From positions 1 to 56,437 of the forward strand of contig JACQXG010000013.1 in assembly GCA_016208905.1 (NCBI GenBank): a stretch of 56,437 nucleotides of DNA. The letters are read 5' to 3'. The notes under the pieces were generated by a model. It saw nothing but the letters and a program-made list of their open reading frames with translations, did no database searches and was not told where the DNA came from. This DNA comes from Nitrospirota bacterium. Lineage in GTDB: Bacteria > Nitrospirota > Thermodesulfovibrionia > UBA6902. Numbering within the stretch: the first letter of the stretch is position 1; each line of letters starts with the position of its first letter. Positions 52,426 through 56,437 of this stretch are shown here, piece by piece. Position numbers and translations under genes: made by a program.

Positions 52426-54147
52426 GTGGACTATTCAATAAAAATAGGCGGTGAGGCGGGGCAGGGTATTCAAACCATCGGAGATACGCTTGCGCACCTT
52501 TTTGCAAAATCCGGGTATCATGTGTTTACCCATCAGGATTATGAATCACGCATACGAGGCGGTCATAACTTCTACCAGGTTCGATTATCCGATAATCCTG
52601 TCATGGCTTCCAGAGACAGGATTGATATAGTAGTTGCGCTTGATAAGGAAAGTATTTTACAGCATGAAAAAGAAGTTACGGAGAACGGTCTTATCATCTA
52701 CGACTCTGCGGCATTAAAACAAAAGCATGACGGTCCTCATTTCCTTGATATCCCTTTTATAAATCTGGCGGTAGAACACGGGGGCAGCAAAATAATGGAA
52801 AGCACTGTTGCCGTCGGCGCGGTGCTTGGAATGCTTGGCGCTGATTTGGATATTCTGTTTGAACTAATAAAAGACACTTTCAGGAAGAAAGGCGAGGATG
52901 TCATAAAGGGAAACATAAATGCTGCGACAGCAGGGTATGATTTCGCTGTAAAGAATTGCACAAAGTGTTCGTTCAATGCAGGGGCAAAAGGCCGTTTGCC
53001 CTTACTGCTGATTGCAGGAAATGAAGCAATTGGTCTCGGAGCTATAGCATCGGGATTGAAATTCTACTCAGCCTATCCCATGACGCCTTCAACAGGGATA
53101 ATGAATTATATCGCCGACAAGGAAGCAGAATATGGGATCATTGTTGAACAGGCCGAAGATGAGATAGCCGCAATCAATATGGCTCTCGGCGCATCGTTTG
53201 CAGGAGTCAGGTCAATGACAGGGACGTCGGGCGGAGGGTTCGCATTGATGGTGGAAGGACTCTCACTTGCGGGAATGACTGAGACCCCAATAGTGATTGC
53301 TCTTGCGCAGAGACCGGGGCCTGCAACTGGTTTCCCTACAAGGACAGAGCAGGGGGACCTGCAATTTGCACTCTATACCGCTCATGGAGAATTTCCAAGG
53401 GTTGTTTTCGCTCCTGGAACTCCGGAGCAGGCCTTTCATCTCACAAACAAGGCCTTTGATTTGTCCGAAAAATTTCAGATACCCGTCATCATTCTCACCG
53501 ACCAGTACCTCGCTGATTCCCAGTGGACGTTTGAGGGATTCGATTTGGGTAAGATTAAAAATGCCAATTACAGATTAAGCGGCGATGCATTTAAGAATCT
53601 GTCTGAATATAAGCGGCATGCATTTACTCAGGACGGGTTTACACCACTCGGAGTACCCGGAGACGCAAAACATCTGGTCGTTACGGACAGTGACGAGCAT
53701 GATGAAGAGGGTCATATGGTGGAAGATGCGGACACCAGGATAAAAATGCTTGATAAAAGGCTGTTTAAAAAAATGCCGCTCATCAGAAAGGAAATTGAGC
53801 CGCCTCATTTCTACGGCAGTAATCTCCCTGAAACAGTGTTGGTGGGCTGGGGTTCTACATATGGTTTATTGAAGGAATCAGTAGACATGCTCATGGAGAA
53901 ATCCAAAATTGCCATGCTGCATTTCAGCGAAATATATCCGTTCCCTTCAACAGAAAAATTTGACTATCTGAATATCCTGAATAACGCAGCTTTGACCATC
54001 TGCATAGAAAATAATGCCACAGGCCAGTTTGCGCGGTTAATGAGAGCTGAAACAGGATATGAGTTTAAGCATAAAATCAATAAGTACGATGGAAGGCCCT
54101 TTACAGTCGATGAATTGATAAAAGACATTCTCTCCTGCCTTGATTAG
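52426..54147 (+). CDS. 2-oxoacid:acceptor oxidoreductase fused gamma/alpha subunit
   Basis: A 573-residue subunit of a ferredoxin-linked 2-oxoacid oxidoreductase (KorA/PorA-like). The N-terminal gamma domain (about 1-185) begins IKIGGEAGQGIQTIGD and includes the RGGHNFYQVR motif; the alpha domain (about 195-573) begins GNEAIGLGAIASG with YPMTPSTGIM, and has GTSGGGFALM and AQRPGPATG. The enzyme needs a thiamine-diphosphate beta subunit (KorB), which normally follows directly but is not in the window. GTG start 52426 chosen, six bases after the ferritin stop. Confidence 0.88.
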   Translation: MDYSIKIGGEAGQGIQTIGDTLAHLFAKSGYHVFTHQDYESRIRGGHNFYQVRLSDNPVMASRDRIDIVVALDKESILQHEKEVTENGLIIYDSAALKQKHDGPHFLDIPFINLAVEHGGSKIMESTVAVGAVLGMLGADLDILFELIKDTFRKKGEDVIKGNINAATAGYDFAVKNCTKCSFNAGAKGRLPLLLIAGNEAIGLGAIASGLKFYSAYPMTPSTGIMNYIADKEAEYGIIVEQAEDEIAAINMALGASFAGVRSMTGTSGGGFALMVEGLSLAGMTETPIVIALAQRPGPATGFPTRTEQGDLQFALYTAHGEFPRVVFAPGTPEQAFHLTNKAFDLSEKFQIPVIILTDQYLADSQWTFEGFDLGKIKNANYRLSGDAFKNLSEYKRHAFTQDGFTPLGVPGDAKHLVVTDSDEHDEEGHMVEDADTRIKMLDKRLFKKMPLIRKEIEPPHFYGSNLPETVLVGWGSTYGLLKESVDMLMEKSKIAMLHFSEIYPFPSTEKFDYLNILNNAALTICIENNATGQFARLMRAETGYEFKHKINKYDGRPFTVDELIKDILSCLD

Positions 54148-54336
54148 ATAAGGGCCTCATATCTTTATTACCTGCAATTCAGGTCCGTAATCTAATTAGG
54201 TCCACTAATTGCTGAATTAATAAAACTTACTTAAGGAATATCCTGATTCTCCCGATACTATATGCACTATATATAACACGAGATAATATTTTGTTATACA
54301 TATGTATTGTCTTTATTCAGTATCAAGGAGAAGAGT

Positions 54337-55203
54337 ATGAAGCCTGATAAATTCACTGTAGTCAATTCAGTCCGTATAATTTATCCTCGCTTGATTATTT
54401 CATCAGCTGTTGTCTTGTGCCTCATGCTGACTTCAATATACCTTTATGCTTCAGACATGAAAGGGACAATAAAGATCGGGGGCACCGGAACTGCCTTGGG
54501 AAGTTTCAAAGAACTGGGAGAGGCATTTAAGAAAATTCATCCTGATGTAAATATTGTCATTCTTCCGAGCCTGGGCAGCGGAGGCGGGATAATGGCTGTC
54601 AATGAAGGGGCGCTTGATATTGGCCTCAGCAGCCGGCCATTAAAGGATGCGGAAATACGACAGGGCGCTGTATCAGTTGAATATGCAAGGACCCCTTTTG
54701 TTTTTGCGACTGCGCTGAAGATTGAAGGGACTAACTTTACCTTGAAGGACATTGCCAAAATATTTTCGGGCGAGACAAAAAACTGGCCCGATGGGACCCC
54801 TATCAGATTAGTGCTGCGACCGGAGTCTGATATGGATACGATCATTCTAAAGGGGATGTCTCCTGAGATGGACAAGTCTGTCAGGAAGTCATTATCTCAG
54901 GAGGGAATGATGGTGGCTGCCACAGACCAGGAAGGGGCGGACACTATGGAGAAAGTCCGGGGCGCTATCGGGACATCCACGCTTGCCCAGATTATCTCGG
55001 AGAAAAGACACCTCAACACAATAAGACTAAGCGGGGTAATGCCGGACATGAAAAACCTCGCAGACGGCTCTTATAAATATTACAAGACACTATTCATTGT
55101 TACAGGACCCAAATCCGGCCCGGTCACTAAATCTTTCATTGAATTTATTAATTCCAAAGAAGGAAAGGCAATACTGACAAAGACCGGACATCTGCCCATT
55201 TAA
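54337..55203 (+). CDS. PstS-like phosphate/oxyanion-binding protein
   Basis: A 288-residue exported substrate-binding protein. Signal anchor at about 15-42 (LIISSAVVLCLMLTSIYLYA), then a type II binding fold: KIGGTGTALGSFKELGEAF, VILPSLGSGGG, DIGLSSRPLKDAE, and FIEFINSKEGKAILTKTGH near the end. Similar to PstS and tungstate-binding proteins. No pst permease or ATPase gene follows; instead a sensor kinase starts seven bases downstream, so the protein may be a ligand sensor for that kinase. ATG 54337 is chosen for its AAGGAGAAG site. Confidence 0.82.
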   Translation: MKPDKFTVVNSVRIIYPRLIISSAVVLCLMLTSIYLYASDMKGTIKIGGTGTALGSFKELGEAFKKIHPDVNIVILPSLGSGGGIMAVNEGALDIGLSSRPLKDAEIRQGAVSVEYARTPFVFATALKIEGTNFTLKDIAKIFSGETKNWPDGTPIRLVLRPESDMDTIILKGMSPEMDKSVRKSLSQEGMMVAATDQEGADTMEKVRGAIGTSTLAQIISEKRHLNTIRLSGVMPDMKNLADGSYKYYKTLFIVTGPKSGPVTKSFIEFINSKEGKAILTKTGHLPI

Positions 55204-55210
55204 GGAAAAG

Positions 55211-56437
55211 ATGGAAATTACAAATAAACGAATAATCAGGACTACAAATATACTGGCATTGGTCCTGTCGGTTTCCGTAACGGTCCTGCTGCCTCTCGGT
55301 TATTTTGTCCTCAGCTATCAGTACCAGGCCGCAGTCCTTGAGACCGAGGCGGAAGCAGGCGCGTATTTTATTAATAGATTAATCAATACAAACCCTGATT
55401 TCTGGCGGTATTCACAGCATAGACTTGAAGGGGCGCTGTCATATCATCTTTCAAAAGAATACGAGGAGGCAAAACGGATTGTAGGGCTCGATAATAAACT
55501 CATAGCATCTAATCAGGTTTCCGTCCCTGCCCCTGTGATGACCCGCTCTCACGACCTTTTTGATTCAGGGGCCGTTGCTGCAAGGCTTGAGATCAGCAGC
55601 TCAATACGTCCGCTCCTGAAGAATACCGCTCTTTTCGGGGCGCTGGGATTTTTTCTTGGCTCTGTAGGCTTTATCTCTTTTAAAATGTTTCCTTCCCGCG
55701 CATTATCCGGCACATTGAAATTACTGTCCGAAAGCGAGGAGAAATTCCGCGCGATAACTACGACCGCAGTGGATGGTATTATTGTTATGGACAACAAAGG
55801 AAGCATTACCTATTGGAACCCTGCCGCAGAAAGGATGTTCGGGTACTCACAAGCGGAAGCAGTCGGCAGGGAATTGCACATATTTCTTGCTCCGCGGAAA
55901 TATCATGAAATGTATAAGAAGGGGTTTAACGGGTTCAGGGCCACAGGGCAGGGCCCTGCCATCGGCAAGACCCTTGAGTTTATTGCAGTCAAAAAAGACG
56001 GCACGGAATTCCCCATCGAAGTGTCCACTTCAACGATCAGCATCAAGGGGGAATGGCATGCCGTCGGGTTGGTCCACGACATCACACAGCGAAAAAACGC
56101 TGAAAGAGATTTGGCCGAGATGTATGAGGCGAAAAGAGATGAGGCTGAAATATCCGCTTCCCTTCTTCAATTCGTTGAGACTTTAAGCACCAGCCTTGAA
56201 GAAAAAGAACTTGTCAGGAATATTTTGGACCTGGCCCCGGGATATCTGAAATTTAACAGGATGAGCTTATACTTTTATGATGATGAGGCCAAGTGTTTTG
56301 CATTTGCAGGCGCATATGGTTTAAGTCCTGCCGGGAAGGAAATGCTAGGGGCAAAAAAGATAAAACCGGGCGACTTCCCGGCTATTGACATAATCATGAA
56401 AGGGCAGGCTGTAATTATAGATAAGGCGGAAGAATAC
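55211..56437 (+). CDS. PAS-GAF sensor protein, probably a histidine kinase (runs off the window)
   Basis: An open frame of 409 codons to the last base. N-terminal membrane helix (about 15-36), a periplasmic part of about 100 residues, a second helix (about 140-156), a PAS domain (about 170-295, with ITTTAVDGIIVMD, YWNPAAERMFGY and GLVHDITQRK), a short coiled linker, then the start of a GAF-like domain (about 315 on). The output domain lies outside the window; a histidine kinase is likely, a diguanylate cyclase also possible. Seven bases behind the PstS-like gene with GGAAAAG as ribosome site, so the two are an operon. Confidence 0.85.
   Translation, partial: MEITNKRIIRTTNILALVLSVSVTVLLPLGYFVLSYQYQAAVLETEAEAGAYFINRLINTNPDFWRYSQHRLEGALSYHLSKEYEEAKRIVGLDNKLIASNQVSVPAPVMTRSHDLFDSGAVAARLEISSSIRPLLKNTALFGALGFFLGSVGFISFKMFPSRALSGTLKLLSESEEKFRAITTTAVDGIIVMDNKGSITYWNPAAERMFGYSQAEAVGRELHIFLAPRKYHEMYKKGFNGFRATGQGPAIGKTLEFIAVKKDGTEFPIEVSTSTISIKGEWHAVGLVHDITQRKNAERDLAEMYEAKRDEAEISASLLQFVETLSTSLEEKELVRNILDLAPGYLKFNRMSLYFYDDEAKCFAFAGAYGLSPAGKEMLGAKKIKPGDFPAIDIIMKGQAVIIDKAEEY

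Overview
The window looks like chromosome from an uncultured, anaerobic, Gram-negative bacterium, most likely of the Nitrospirota (Thermodesulfovibrionia-like) or a related anaerobic lineage. This is inference from gene content: a near-complete carbonyl branch of the Wood-Ljungdahl pathway (acsE, acsD, acsC, acsB, acsA/cooS), a soluble NuoEFG-like NADH oxidoreductase beside it, Kdo/LPS genes, PEP-CTERM surface protein, motAB, a PilT ATPase, a selenoprotein, and rubrerythrin-like peroxide-defence proteins. No 16S rRNA or ribosomal protein is present to fix the taxonomy.

Layout. 1-2.3 kb: motAB on the minus strand with sigma-28-like sites. 2.5-10.8 kb, plus strand: a DUF6485 cysteine-rich protein, tRNA-Leu(CAA), a TlpA thioredoxin, gcvH-lpd, the Kdo cassette kdsA-kdsD-kdsC, phospholipid genes pgsA-plsY, queC and a thioredoxin reductase. 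11-13 kb: a small protein and a broken ABC-F ATPase. 13-20.6 kb, minus strand: a TPR lipoprotein, then an envelope operon (split transketolase, ftsE, ftsX, envC-like, ctpA), preceded by a selenoprotein whose in-frame TGA splits it in a naive ORF call. 20.8-24.7 kb: two secreted proteins, a DUF2007 protein, a Crp/Fnr regulator, a NYN RNase-like protein. 24.7-38.2 kb, minus strand: the acs/CODH locus with NuoEFG-like subunits and a PerR-type regulator. 38.3-40 kb: a DUF6982-like protein and PilT. 40-48.9 kb, minus strand: an unusual all-exported set (WD40-caspase, FlgT-like, TPR/CsgG-like lipoprotein, CsgG-like/FN3 protein, small periplasmic protein). 49.4-56.4 kb, plus strand: tRNA-Pro(CGG), three ferritin-like proteins (one fused to rhodanese), a CBM48 protein, an orphan 2-oxoacid:acceptor oxidoreductase subunit, a PstS-like protein and a sensor kinase that runs off the end.

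Three things stand out. First, at least twelve loci carry short arrays of imperfect 6-9 bp (mostly 7 bp) tandem units, each locus with its own unit sequence, often with an inverted copy nearby; stop or start codons of flanking genes repeatedly lie inside the arrays, and one array pair sits in frame inside queC. Second, the 252-residue GrdB/PrdB-like selenoprotein (Sec159, UxxC motif) would be missed as two fragments. Third, the WD40-caspase/CsgG-like gene set is a candidate for an undescribed envelope system.

Four genes are damaged: cooS, the transketolase C-subunit and the ABC-F gene have internal deletions of roughly 115-170 bp with frameshift, and nuoE has a perfect 10-bp tandem duplication. 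Damage to genes as central as cooS makes assembly error or strain mixing a serious alternative to real decay; reads are needed to decide.
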